DNA of 27,566 nt from Chara braunii (taxonomy: Eukaryota > Streptophyta > Charophyceae > Charales > Characeae). The position numbers and the translations under genes are program-made. The stretch lies in the NCBI GenBank assembly GCA_003427395.1, contig BFEA01000085.1, positions 577,527 through 605,092 on the forward strand, read 5' to 3'. Every line of letters begins with the position of its first letter. Position 1 is the first letter of the stretch. Below, piece by piece: positions 11,024 through 20,449 of the stretch. A model generated the notes under the pieces. The model saw only the letters and a list, made by a program, of their open reading frames with translations, was not told where the DNA came from and made no database searches.

Positions 11024-11713
11024 GTTGAGGAAATGGGCATTTGTTTGTTACACGCCCTCCCTCCTCCCGACAAGCCTGCGATGGAAGTGCCACTGGATCC
11101 ACGCTTCGAAGCTCCCGCCGGAGTCGTACCGGATCAGCAAATTCTTCACGAGATCATCCTCGAAGACCGGGCCTTACCTCTGCACCGATGTATTTACCGC
11201 ATTAGCGAGGAGGAACTCGAAGTGCTTCCAACGCAAGTCGACGACCTCATTGCCAAGGGCTGGATTCGCCCTAGTTGCTCGCCCTACAATGCACCCGTTT
11301 TCTTCGTCGAAAAGAAGAACAAGGAATTGCGCCTATGCATTGACTACCGCAAACTTAACGAGCAAACCGTTAAGAATGCTGGCGCCCTCCCGCGCATTGA
11401 CAATCTTGTCGAACGTTTGGGCGGTGCCACGTACTTCTTTAAGTTGGATCTCAAGTCAAGTTTCCACCAAATTGAGATCCATCCACGAGATCGGTACAAG
11501 ACCGCGTTCAAAACACGATACGGACCCTCCAAGTGGGTCGTAATGCCATTCGGCCTCACGAACACCTCGGTCACCTTCCAAGCGGCAATGACGACGGAGT
11601 TTCACAACATGTTGGACCGGTTCAGCTCGACGACATCTTGGTGTAGTCAGACTTTGGACGAGCACCTCAAGCATCTACACGCAGTTTTGGATAGGTTACG
11701 TACGTCCAAGTAA
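11024..11713 (+). pseudogene. Ty3/gypsy reverse transcriptase, catalytic motif broken
   Basis: This is the RNA-dependent DNA polymerase domain of element B. The open frame (stop at 11711-11713) shows the family motifs in order: KGWIRPSCSPYNAPVFFVEKK, LRLCIDYRKLN, FKLDLKSSFHQIEI (first catalytic Asp), YKTAFKTRYG and VVMPFGLTNTSVTFQ. The catalytic YxDD box should follow MLDRF. Instead the frame shifts, and LDDILV is found only in another frame at about 11622-11639, directly followed by TAG where the family has Tyr. The enzyme therefore lacks its metal-binding pair in any single frame. The 5' end is the right-hand copy of the 93-bp gap repeat. Confidence 0.9.
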
Positions 11714-12329
11714 AAGGCCAATCGTGCCAAGTGCGAATTCGTGCAACAAGAGCTCCAGTACTTGGGCCCCTTTTCAAGGCATCCGTCCGCTCGCGGACAA
11801 GATCAAGGCCATTCAAGATTGACCGAAACCGACGAACACTACAGAAGTTCGTTCTTTTATGGGATTGGCCAGGTACTACCAACACTTCATCGACGGATAC
11901 GCACGGATTGCCGCACCTCTCCAAAGGTGCCCTTCCACTTCACCGACGAAGTCCGGAGTTCGTTCCAAAAATTGAAGACGACGTTGCTTCTCGCTCCCGT
12001 CTTGAGCATCTACGATCCCACCTTGTTGACGAGAGTGACCACGGACGCTTCCAGCTACGGCATTGGCGCAGTTTTGGAACAACATGACGGAGTAGATTGG
12101 CATTCGGTTGAGTACTTCAGCCAATAAGTGCCTCGCATTTGTCACGGTACTTGAGCGTTGGCAACACTTCCTCCTCGAGCATCATAGGTTCACTTGGGCA
12201 ACGGATAACAACCCATTGACCTACTACAAAACAAAAGACACGGTGAGTACATGGATGGATGTATTTCATCGATTAATTCGACTTCACATTTCGGGTCTCT
12301 CAAACCGAGCCGTAGATGCTCTATCGTGA
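11714..12329 (+). pseudogene. Ty3/gypsy RT thumb/connection and RNase H, fragmented
   Basis: The first open frame (11741-12127) has QELQYLGPF, then off-frame text, then FQKLKTTLLLAPVLSIYD and VTTDASSYGIGAVLEQ. The last is the first catalytic Asp region of Ty3-type RNase H, which degrades the RNA strand of the hybrid. The rest of the domain lies in another frame (12108-12329), with WQHFLLEHHRFTWATDNNPL, YYKTKDTVSTWMD and a degraded NRAVDALS. The last normally reads (N/F)xxADALSR and contains the final Asp. There is a stop directly after EYFSQ and a sequence loss before the LAFV segment. Confidence 0.8.
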
Positions 12330-13294
12330 AGATTGGATCTTTGCGTCGATTCATCACGTGCTCAACTTCGACGACGACCTACATCAGCATTTTGTACGTG
12401 CATACAAGTCGGATCCGAAATACGCCACTCTTTACGAGCAGCTTTCTTAGGATCACCCGTCGGCCAGCTACTATCACATTACCGACGGCTACTTGCTCCT
12501 TCATTCATGAGGCAAGGACTTACTATGCGTCCCTCGATACCGTCGCTTACGAACTCGCCATCTCGGCGAGACCACGACTCGCGACTCGCCGGCCACTTCC
12601 GTGTGAACCATACAATCGCAAGACTCCGACAACGACTCCGATGGGGCCCAACCTCATTACCGATGTCACCCGGCATTGCGAATCTTGCGAAGTTTGCCGA
12701 CGAAGCAAACACCGCAACCACAACCCCTATGGCAAGTTGCGCCAGTTGCTCCAATTGCCTATCCCTTGGGAGCCCGACCTCTCCATTGCCATGGATGTCA
12801 CCGGCCCATTCCCCCACGATCGCTTCGGACATGACGACATTCTCACGGACGTTGATCGTTTGAGGTAGTACGTGTGATTCCTTCCTTGCAAGTTCCACCC
12901 CACGGCTCCCGAGCTCACACGACTCTTGCACACCGGCTGGATTTGCAGCCACGGCATTCCGAAAGACATCGTCAGCGACCGCGACACTCGCTTCATGTCG
13001 GCATTGTGAACTTCTCTCATGAAGTAGTCCGACACCGAGATGAAACCGAGTTCGTCTCGGCATCCACAAACGGATGGGCAAGTGGAGCGGGCACATCAAA
13101 CCGCTCAAATGATGCTCCGTACACTCATCCGTCTGGACCAAAAGGATTGGGTTGACCGCCTCCCCGACATCGAGTTCGCCTACAACACTTTGTTTCATCT
13201 GGTGATTGGCATGACTCCATTCGAGTTGCACCACAGTGGGCCGGAAAGGTCGTATCTTCGCTGTACTTTTATTCCAGCAGACTGCCGACATTGA
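12330..13294 (+). pseudogene. Ty3/gypsy integrase, zinc-binding and catalytic core, fragmented
   Basis: Integrase would join the cDNA to the host chromosome. The HHCC zinc-binding module is split. HF(R)VNHTIARLRQRLRW lies in one frame (about 12595-12645) and CESCEVCRRSKHRN in another (about 12679-12720). The core starts with AMDVTGPFPHD (first Asp, about 12788) and stops at 12868. The second Asp is in SDRDTRFMSAL, off frame near 12976. The segment with the catalytic Glu, HPQTDGQVERAHQTAQ, is in the 13040-13294 frame and continues through WVDRLPDIEFAYNT and GMTPFELHH. The D, D and E positions can each be located, but across at least three frames, so the protein is non-functional. Confidence 0.85.
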
Positions 13295-13937
13295 CGCCCT
13301 TTGCTCTTCCGCCTCCATTCGGAAGTACTGGAACTTGCTGGCTCAAGCTCGCGCGAACATGCACAAGGCTCAAGTTCGCATGCAGCAGCAAGCCAATAGG
13401 CGTCGCGTGTCATCTCCTATCCGCGCCGGCGATCTTGTTTGGGTCTCGTTGAAACAGTTTGCACTCGAACAAAATGTTTCGTGCAAGCTACTCACCAAGT
13501 GGTTTGGACCTTGGACTGTCACGTCAGCCGAGGGCGACAAGCCTGATGGCCCGTCATTTGTGATCGACATCCCGCCTCACCTACTGGTCCGCCCGGTTTT
13601 TCACGCTTCTAAGCTGGCTACGTATACACCAGCCAAGAGCGACAACTTCCCGGACCGACGATCGCAGCGCCCTCCGTCTATGGATGGTCATTAGAAGATC
13701 GATCGCATCGTCACGCACCACAAGTACGACAACAAGCCAATGCAGTACAAGGTTACATTTAAGTGGTGTGACCACGACGACACACGGTGGATTTCGCGAG
13801 CAGACTTGCAAGCATCCACACCGCTGATCTGCGCCAACTACCAGCGACAACAACTAGCCAAGGAAGCTTCACAGCCTGCCCCTCCCACCCGGACTCTGAT
13901 CCCTTCCTCCGATAGGCAGCTTCGCCCTCGCCAGTAA
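13295..13937 (+). pseudogene. Integrase C-terminal GPY-type module and chromodomain-like tail
   Basis: The frame ending at 13694 has RAGDLVWVSLKQF and LLTKWFGPWTV, the GPY/F-like module of chromovirus integrases, then SFVIDIPPHLLVRPVFHASKL. After a TAG at 13692-13694 another frame (13740-13937) gives MQYKVTFKWCDHDDTRWISRADL and stops at 13935-13937. Its layout (KYDNKPMQYKV, then an acidic/aromatic DTRW) fits a chromodomain-like module, which in chromoviruses directs integration to chromatin marks. Pol therefore ends 25 bp before the putative LTR, as usual. Confidence 0.75.
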
Positions 13938-13949
13938 GCTCGGGCTTTC

Positions 13950-13962
13950 AAGGAAGGGGGCG
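13950..13962 (+). promoter_or_regulatory. Polypurine tract of element B
   Basis: AAGGAAGGGGG followed by CG lies immediately before TGTGGCATTC, the putative LTR start. Such a purine run primes plus-strand DNA synthesis in LTR retrotransposons. The position just after the pol stop supports it. Confidence 0.7.
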
Positions 13963-14850
13963 TGTGGCATTCTGAGTTCCACACAGGCCCTACCGGGCCT
14001 GACTAGGTAGGACTAGGGGTTGGTTAGGGGGTATTTAAGTTCAGATAGGCCCTGTGTCATTTAGGCCCAGTTTAGGGCCCGTAGGTCCATTTAGGCCAGG
14101 TTAGGTGTCAGGCCCTGGCGGATGTTTTTGCGCCAAACCCTGGAGGCAGCGCCATTTCGTTAGGCGCTGCCCGTTGAGGCCCAGCCTCAGTTTGGGCGCC
14201 AGTTTTAGGCGCCAGATTTTGACTCGAGGCATATCGGAGGCTGGACCAGCACTATTTATAGCTGGTCCGCATCAGCCTCAGTAGGCATTCGTTGAGACAT
14301 TCTTCGGGTAGTAGTGCAGTCGAGGATAGGTAGAGCGGTAGTCTTCCAGCGCTGGGCGCTGTGTTAGGGTTTCAGCCACGAGCTAAAGCTGCACTCTACT
14401 GCAGCGGAGGTTAGGGAGAGGTCCGGCTATGGCGGAGGCCAGGGGACTTTACCTGATGACTTACCTGCGACGCCATCGTTCCAGCTTCGTCTTCAGCGCG
14501 TCCATACCTGTATCAAGGCGACACCTTTCGCAGGTCAGTACCTGGTACACAGAGAGAGAGAGAGAGAGAGAGATCTTCTTCCTCCTCCTCCTTCAGTCCA
14601 TCGCCCTCCTTCTCCCCCTCCAGCGCTCTGGCTCCTTCTCTTCCTCGTTGGACTATGTGAGAGAGAGAGAGAGTCTTCCTCATCTGTGTATGTGTGCCTG
14701 GCGCCCTTCGTCTCTGTGTCCGGCGCCAGGCCATTCACACCGTGTGATGATGACGGTGATGGTGATGTTCAGTCCGTGTCACGGCATTGATTGGGTCTGA
14801 TTGTTCGTATTTCAGTCTTCCACTGTGCTGTCATTGCTCCATCTTTGAGA
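13963..14850 (+). mobile_element. 3' LTR of element B
   Basis: It begins TGTGGCATTC right after the polypurine tract. The U3-like part is rich in AGGCC words. A TATA-like TATTTATA lies at 14253-14260. GA microsatellites occur at 14550-14573 and 14659-14674. The segment from about 14450 to 14800 matches the inverted LTR at 1880-2975 in several ordered blocks. The 3' end (expected ...CA) could not be fixed because no clean second copy is available; 14850 is an estimate. Confidence 0.65.
14243..14268 (+). promoter_or_regulatory. TATA box in the loop of a perfect inverted repeat
   Basis: GGACCAGC (14243-14250) and GCTGGTCC (14261-14268) are perfect reverse complements. They enclose ACTATTTATA, which carries the only good TATA-like motif in the LTR. 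This is the likely Pol II core promoter; transcription would start about 30 bp downstream. Confidence 0.6.
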
Positions 14851-15424
14851 GGTCGGTTCTTGGTTCTGGTCTGCGCCATTTGGCATGCGACAGCGACCGA
14901 ACCATAAACCATAACCAAAGGTTTTTTCTTCCTCAGAAGCAGGATGACCCTAAGCTAAATGGCCCAAAGGTTGGCCCTTTCGCCAGACCAAGGCCAAAAT
15001 CCCAACCTTGACCCCTCATTATCTCCGCGACCCTTCCTAAGGAACCTCAAACAGTGTACCTCTGTGCACACAGTCCTACCATGAACCCGCTCTGAGCTGT
15101 GCAATGCTGAACTGATCATGCACCATGCAAGGGAACAATTCAGGTCTGGTTGTAGTTCCTCACTCTCTTCCCATATCTACCCACTTCATTATGTGCTGAC
15201 CTCCTTGCACTGATGAAATGTTAGTAACCCATGCCAGCTGGAGTGTGACCGATACTCTCCTGATTACAGTAATTTCAGCTACATGGATATGTCCAGCGCC
15301 AGACATTTTAGAAACCGCTCTCCAAAATGTCCCTGCCTGATGGCTCAGTGGTACACACACATAACTACTGTTGTTGGCAAACAGATCAAGATTGTGAATC
15401 CAGTCGAAAATACAATGAGGTTGC
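14851..15424. other. Unassigned sequence right of element B
   Basis: I see no gene or repeat with support. Open frames are short and composition is ordinary. A possible tRNA-like word at 15341 is discussed among the rejected items. Confidence 0.5.
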
Positions 15425-15610
<186 letters not shown>

Positions 15611-16640
15611 CAAAAGTAAAAACAAACAGGAAACCACTCTCCTGTATTGTACTCAGAGATACCCCCTTTCCATGCTATCCTTCCTCTTATGCATTGGTTT
15701 GTTGCCAGCTTGACCTTGTGTGCTTCACTCGCTACTTTCCTTTCCTTTGTTCCAGTCCTTCCTTCACTCCCTCCCACTGTTTTGTTTTTCTCTCCTCCCC
15801 TACCACCTCCCTTCGACTTCTTCCATTCTTTGCTGCCTTCGCTTGTTTCGCCTCCTTCCTTGCACTTGTTTTCTGCGATTTTCTTCCTCTCAATACATCT
15901 CCATGCTTCGTTTCTTTTCCTTTCTCTATATCCTTCACCTACAAACCTCCTTTCTTTCCTTTCCCCCCTCCCACTTTGCTTATTTCCTTCTTGCTTGCAC
16001 GTGACTAAGTTCCTCCCACATATGCCCTTCACCACCCCCCTCCCCTCTTCTTCCCCCCTGCCCCCGTTCCCTGCCATCCTCCTCTTCCTTTTTTGTAGCA
16101 GGACAGACTAACTGGCTTTTGTGCAACACTCTAATCAACTCCTTTGCATGGTGACTTTTTTTTCGCTGACTACAGCACAGCAACCCCTTGTGACGACTCC
16201 ATGAACAAGCAAACCAGAGTTTGATCAGCTGGATTTCTTCCTTTTTTCTTCCTCCAGCCAGTACTCACTCAGCATCTCTCTTGTGATCTTCCACTGAATG
16301 AGAGAGAGAGCGAGCATGAACACATAAGCACCTCGACACTGTTCGATAGGCAACTCGACACTGGTCTTTTGACTTCTCCTGCAGTGCCAAAGACATCCCT
16401 TGTAGTGGTCTCACAGTGGTGACAACAGCACCATGAAACTGCTCTTCCTTTTCCCCTCCATAGAAAAGGAGTATGTAGTGCAGCTCATGACTCTGAAACA
16501 TGACAACCTTGTGGACTGACAATGTTTTCCCGTGAGTCTGAAGTCGCAGCAAACACAAAAATGGGAAACCCCTAAGACCCACTTTCAGCCCATTTCATTC
16601 CAAGATGACAGGCCTTCGCACACTGCCTCCCCTAAATGTC
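15611..16640. other. Pyrimidine-rich intergenic region
   Basis: From about 15660 to 16100 the plus strand is strongly C/T-rich (CTTCC and CCCTCC words), opposite in strand bias to the preceding polypurine tract. The Phe/Leu/Pro/Ser frames here follow from that bias. A 105-codon minus-strand frame (16582-16265, with FQSHELHYILLFYGGEKEE) has a more protein-like composition. It has no recognisable domain, so I do not call it a gene. Confidence 0.5.
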
Positions 16641-16708
16641 TTAGCTTAGAATTGTGTTTTTGTTTTTCAACTATTTGACTACACCATACAAACAACAATT
16701 GAATATTT

Positions 16709-16876
16709 ATGGCAAGACGACTATCGATTCTTAAACAACCTATATTTTCAACATTCAACAATCATTTGGTAGATTATCCAAGTCCTAGCAATCTCAGCTA
16801 TTGGTGGGGTATTGGATCCCTTGCTGGTATTTGTTTGGTAATCCAGATAATTACAGGCATTTTTTTAGCAATGCAT
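16709..16876 (+). pseudogene. cob: Mitochondrial cytochrome b (cob) 5' exon fragment, nuclear insertion
   Basis: The first 56 codons from ATG 16709 are the N-terminus of apocytochrome b, the haem-binding membrane subunit of respiratory complex III. They include [37 protein letters not shown] and [12 protein letters not shown]. The match ends abruptly after LAMH, where the family continues with YTP. The following bases read off into unrelated codons and stop at 16939. Because the flanks are nuclear repeats and plastid-protein exons, this is a nuclear copy of mitochondrial DNA (NUMT). The first half of the protein's first helix is present and no other cob exon is seen. Substitutions relative to the usual plant or algal pattern (WWGIGS rather than WWGFGS) may be decay. 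Confidence 0.85.
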
Positions 16877-17400
16877 CCATCCAAAGCAAAGACGCCCCTT
16901 GTACCTTTCTTTCCACTCCATCAAACACATCGCCAGTGAAGATAAGATCCGGGCCGGGTTTTTTCCCATCTACTACAAATCAAATCGCATCTTACTTAGT
17001 AGATGGTTGCCTCTTAGTCTTTGAGTGAAGGATTGATCTAAACTTATGTTTTTTTTTGTCAAACGTCGTCTCCACAAGGCGCCTTCAAGAATCCACCAAG
17101 AGCTAAGGTTTCTTGACAACTCTTTGGTATAATGGATGGGACTAATTGGGTGGTTCCGGAGATTCTGACTTTTCTTGCTTCTAAAATAGGTTTGACATTT
17201 TCAATCGCGTTAACAAAATGCGTTTCTCTTTTCCACTTTCCATTACCCTGGGACTCGACCCTATCAAAGGATCGAAGAGAAGGCGCTAACGCGAAGTTCT
17301 GAATCTTAATTGGGGAATACAGCCTTGTAAGATTTACTTGGAGAGCCGTATGCAATGAAAGTTGCGCGTACAGTTCGGAGGAGAGAAAAAACAAAGCATT
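16877..17400 (+). ncRNA. Group II intron-like fragment of mitochondrial origin
   Basis: Directly after the cob exon, non-coding sequence runs to a segment at 17343-17381 that begins GAGCCGTATGCAATGAAAGT and continues to CGTACAGTTCGGAGGAG. GAGCCGTATG...CGTAC(A/G)GTTC with a GAAA-containing hairpin is a hallmark of organellar group II introns. An intron in cob at this point would explain the abrupt end of the exon match. The typical intron start GTGYG is not seen at 16877, so the junction may be rearranged. Domains V and VI are not visible, so the fragment is truncated. It ends near 17400. Confidence 0.55.
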
Positions 17401-17468
17401 TCGAATTTTGTGACATCCAGCGTCATCAAAGTGACCTCACATTATTCATGCAGTGCTCTCAAAGTCAG

Positions 17469-17683
17469 TCAATAAAATAGCATACCCTCCTTTGCCTGGC
17501 CACGAAACAGATCTACCCCCTTCTTTCTCGTCATTCTACAAACGTCCTTTCTCTCAAGTGCCTTTAACATTCCATTCATGTAACCTTCTACACTGCTGGA
17601 TATCAGGTACATAAGTTCATGTTCACGACTCGTCCATGTTAGCAAGGAGCTGAGCTCACTCGGACAGAACTCTCTTTGACTGC
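17469..17683 (-). CDS. Possible last exon of a minus-strand gene, unrecognised
   Basis: On the minus strand, a TGCAG acceptor-like site near 17686 precedes an open frame of about 70 codons ending in TGA at 17471-17469. It has protein-like composition: REFCPSELSSLL, EGYMNGMLKALERKD and VDLFRGQAKEGMLFY. It lies between the NUMT and the rpl13 exon on the same strand as rpl13, but it does not look like the conserved C-terminal part of L13. It could be a chance frame, a divergent exon or part of another gene. Confidence 0.25.
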
Positions 17684-17928
17684 ATCCTATGTGAAGGTTT
17701 TAAGAGGGGCAGGGAGGAAACAAGAGAGGGGGCAGGGAAGGTGGGGGAATGAGGGGTGTGCAGCAGACAGCCATGTACAGTGAGGCATCAATGAGGAGAG
17801 CGGCAACAGACAGACAAGAGATACAGGCAATCGACAGACGGACAGAGACAGATGGGTGAGCAGACAGATGGGCAGAAAGACATGGCAGGCAGGCAGGAAG
17901 GTTGAAAGGCAGACAGCCAGACACACGG

Positions 17929-17930
<2 letters not shown>

Positions 17931-18007
<77 letters not shown>
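17931..18007. repeat. GA microsatellite
   Basis: About 38 perfect AG units. It is preceded at 17800-17930 by degenerate CAGACAGA/GGCAGG words. Ser/Leu frames on the minus strand are artefacts of the repeat. Confidence 0.95.
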
Positions 18008-18008
<1 letters not shown>

Positions 18009-18082
18009 CATTGATCCAAGCTGGAGACACGCCTTCAGGGACTAGACTATTTTCTGAGTGTTTCCAGGGTGTAAAAGCTTAC

Positions 18083-18268
18083 AACAACAACATATGCGCC
18101 CATGTCGATGCTGGGAGTGTAAGTGGGGAGGTTCTTCCCACGAATGCAGACTGCAATATTGGATGCAAGACGGCCTAGAACCATGTCTGATGCATCCACC
18201 ACGAACCACTTTTTCTCCTTGTTAATGTGCTCTTCTGCCTTCGGGTAGTATGTATTGTTCCACACATC
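18083..18268 (-). CDS. rpl13: Plastid-type ribosomal protein L13, one internal exon
   Basis: A minus-strand exon of exactly 62 codons (phase 0 at both ends). It starts after a CTGCAG acceptor (18274-18269) and ends before a GTAAGC donor (18082-18077). It encodes the N-terminal core of bacterial/plastid-type uL13, a large-subunit ribosomal protein: W(N)NTYYPKAEEHINKE, WFVVDASDMVLGRLAS, RGKNLPTYTPSIDMGAYV. In land plants this protein is nuclear-encoded and imported into the chloroplast, so a spliced nuclear gene fits. I could not find the transit-peptide exon to the right or the next exon (which should open near NADKV) to the left. They may be outside the window, in other sequence I failed to recognise, or lost. 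The reading frame and both splice sites are intact, so the gene may be functional with large introns, or this may be a stranded fragment. Confidence 0.8.
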
Positions 18269-18890
18269 CTGCAGTGCAAAGCGATGAGAACAAATCAACA
18301 CATAGGTCAACATCAAATTAACAAACACAATGACATCACTCTTGATCAAACCGATACACAGAGAGAAACAGCGTCAAAAACCATGCCTCTTCTGCATACG
18401 CGCAATAACCAATATGCTTGTCCAACCAATGAAGGAGTGATTACATGCAACAGAATGTGAGCTTTGGTCCACGACCTGAATTGGAATCTTCCCTAAGAGA
18501 CCAACACTGTGCATGATCGTAGGCTCAAATGCCTTATACCATTGGATGAATATGATCTCACCAAGAACTGACTTGAAGAAGGAGGCAGGTTATCCAACCC
18601 ATGCACATGTACATGTGGTGTTGTTTTTGTCAGCCAACAAGTCTCCTCGAAATCCGGCGGAAGAGTGGGAATTTCGCAGCCTCCTACAATTCAGAAGGCT
18701 CTGTGCAAACCATCACTGTAAAAACAGACCTGATTAGTTTCGAGGGGCAGATTTTTCGTGACACAGCCAACTGGTAACAGGCCAGGCCTCCAGGGAGACT
18801 GATCAGCGTTTTGATGTGGCCCAACGGCATTACAGAATTCAGTGTTCTGGGCATGGACCACTTGCCAGAGAGGTCTTCCAGGCCAAGGAA
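18269..18890. other. Sequence upstream of the rpl13 exon, unassigned
   Basis: If rpl13 is a working gene this is its upstream intron. I found no convincing transit-peptide exon on the minus strand and no repeat. Short frames on both strands carry no recognisable domain. Confidence 0.4.
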
Positions 18891-18913
18891 GGGGGGGGGG
18901 GGGGGGGGGGGGG
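18891..18913 (+). repeat. 23-nt G homopolymer
   Basis: An uninterrupted G-run just left of a tRNA-like segment. It is potentially quadruplex-forming and length-unstable. Confidence 0.9.
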
Positions 18914-18930
18914 ACAACAAACCATGTGCA

Positions 18931-18992
18931 GCTCGTAGCTCAGTTGCTAAGAGCTCTGGCGTTGCAAACATCATTGAGGTGGGTTCAGCATA
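18931..18992 (+). other. tRNA-like sequence (possible SINE head or tRNA relic)
   Basis: GTAGCTCAGTTGCTAAGAGC is a good D-arm/A-box-like segment. It is followed by TCTGGCGTTGCAAACATCA, with a TGC in a 7-base loop-like TTGCAAA as in tRNA-Ala(TGC), and GGTGGGTTCAG, which resembles the T-arm start. The acceptor stem and a full B box (GGTTCGANTCC) are missing, so this is not a functional tRNA. A tRNA-derived SINE or a decayed organellar tRNA are both possible. Confidence 0.3.
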
Positions 18993-19158
18993 CACTCATC
19001 CACTCCTGCCCGTACTTAGTTGTTGTTAGATTGACACCCCACACACGTCCCCCAGCCACAGTATACACGAGCAGGTACGATACTGCACGGAGTATTTAGG
19101 TGGGGGGCCCAGGGGGGGCACTATCCCATGGAGCACCTATGGCGGTGGGGCATCTTGA

Positions 19159-19806
19159 GTGGTAGGGCAAGGGGAGGGAGCATCCCTCTGTGAAGGCATC
19201 ATCCTGCCGCTTGCTCGCCTGCCTGCAAGAAGACGACAACGTCGTCCTCATCGGTGGACACAGACAGGCCCTCGTCCGTCACACCATCAACAGCCCCAGA
19301 CTATTGATTTGCGTCCAGGCCCCGACTTTCAAATCCGGTCTGCATTGCACAATCTTCTCTCACAGGCTGCTACTGGCAATTCGCAACAGATGGAATCTGT
19401 CATCCAGCAAGCAACGTCAATTTGGCGTGCCCGCCTGCTGCAGTGGTTGAGCAATAATATCTCCAATGCAGTTATGACTGCGCATATCCGTCAGCTTGAA
19501 TGCCTGATTCAAAAGTATCAACATGTCCGCCAGCGATACACAGCTCAGTCTCGAGATACCTTCCTTGATCATATTAAAGTTGTGCACATGCACGGGGTGT
19601 CTCAGGCAATGGGGCTGCAACAAGCCTTGCATGCACCCCAGCTGCTCCACTTGCACCCTGACCTTGATGCCGCAGCACACCTGTGTATTTGTGTAAGTTG
19701 TTGCCGCCAACTCGCATCCAATTCTCTAATTTCATTGCGCTCAGCGTCACACTTGGGATCTCCCTGCTTGACCCTCATACTGTCAATGTCGGAAAGTGTT
19801 TCCTGA
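19159..19806 (+). pseudogene. N-terminal region of the retroelement protein
   Basis: This open frame starts with a basic Arg-rich stretch (LPARRRQRRPHRW) and continues as soluble, helical text: PDFQIRSALHNLLSQA, MESVIQQATSIWRARLLQWL, HIRQLECLIQKYQHVRQRY. It probably belongs upstream of the RT in the same polyprotein. After about 19690 (AAAHLC) the frame loses protein character and stops at 19806, while the adjacent RT text is in the next frame, so a frameshift lies between 19690 and 19800. The start codon is uncertain; the frame begins with a non-ATG codon and the first in-frame ATG is internal. No known domain is recognised. Confidence 0.5.
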
Positions 19807-20449
19807 CTGCTCACACTTAGTCGACGACCATGTTGTTACAGCCGACTGCGACATCATTCCTGATGATCGCCTCCGCGACTTGTTCCATGAAGGCTCGAAA
19901 TATCGTCTTAATAAACAAATCGCTGATGTGCTTCAGGCTGTTAGAGTCGGCCTTGACGAGTATATTGCTAAATACTTGAGGTCGGTCTCCAAGCAGCTTC
20001 GGCCGGCTACTCTGAACAAATTGCACCAGTGGCGCTCAACCGTTCTCACACGTTGCCAAAGCAACATCTCATCCCCCCACACTACCACACGACAACCGCA
20101 CTCCCTTCACTCAGTGCACAGGGCTTTGAGACACCTTCAACAACACTTTGCTATTGTTCCTGTCGACAAGACCTCACATAACTTGGCAATCTGTTGTAAA
20201 AATTGGTACATGTCTCATCTATCTGCTCATTTGGACAACCCTACCTATGATGTGCCTCTTGAGTCTGTCGCAGATATCCTAGAACATCACGCGCTCTGGA
20301 ATCATCGGTGGGGATATACACACAAAGACACGCTGCCATATTTGTACTACGCACTTAAAGCGCACAAATCGCCCCCTAGGCTTCGCGGTATTGTCGGCGT
20401 CACGGAGCGGAATAATCTCTCCCTGCAGCAGCGATCTCGATCAGTTGCG
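19796..20449 (+). pseudogene. Reverse transcriptase, N-terminal fingers portion
   Basis: This frame carries the segment before RT motif A. It includes VTADCDIIPDDRLRDLFHEG SKYR-like text, the lysine-containing FAIVPVDKTSHNLAIC motif, and LPYLYYALKAHKSPPRLRGIVG. The last matches the K-x-HK-P-x-x-x-R-x-IV block of Penelope-like RTs. After about 20410 this frame becomes Ser/Arg/His-rich noise (stop at 20551), while the continuation of the RT is in the next frame from about 20425. A single +1 shift would join them. Confidence 0.7.

Larger units (their letters stand above)
7620..14850 (+). mobile_element. Ty3/gypsy chromovirus-like LTR retrotransposon (element B), decayed
   Basis: The domains follow the Ty3/gypsy order: gag (coiled coil, capsid, zinc knuckle), aspartic protease, reverse transcriptase, RNase H, integrase (zinc-binding, catalytic core, GPY-type module), a C-terminal chromodomain-like tail, a polypurine tract and a 3' LTR. 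RT before integrase separates it from copia elements. Frames change repeatedly and several stops interrupt every domain, so it cannot encode working proteins and would at best be mobilised in trans. The left boundary is uncertain; the right is set only by loss of recognisable LTR sequence. Confidence 0.88.

Noticed and set aside
10396-11543. Long frames running through the N gap
   Set aside because: Open only because Ns contain no stops.
17059-17394. 111-codon minus-strand frame over the mitochondrial insertion
   Set aside because: The plus strand here is better explained as structured group II intron RNA; the frame has no recognisable domain.
19693-19744. A 52-nt intron (GTAAGT to TCAG) that might explain the first frame change in the retroelement
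   Set aside because: Splicing it moves the reading into the right frame but meets a TGA at 19769-19771 before the RT text, so it does not restore the protein. Not excluded if another indel is present.
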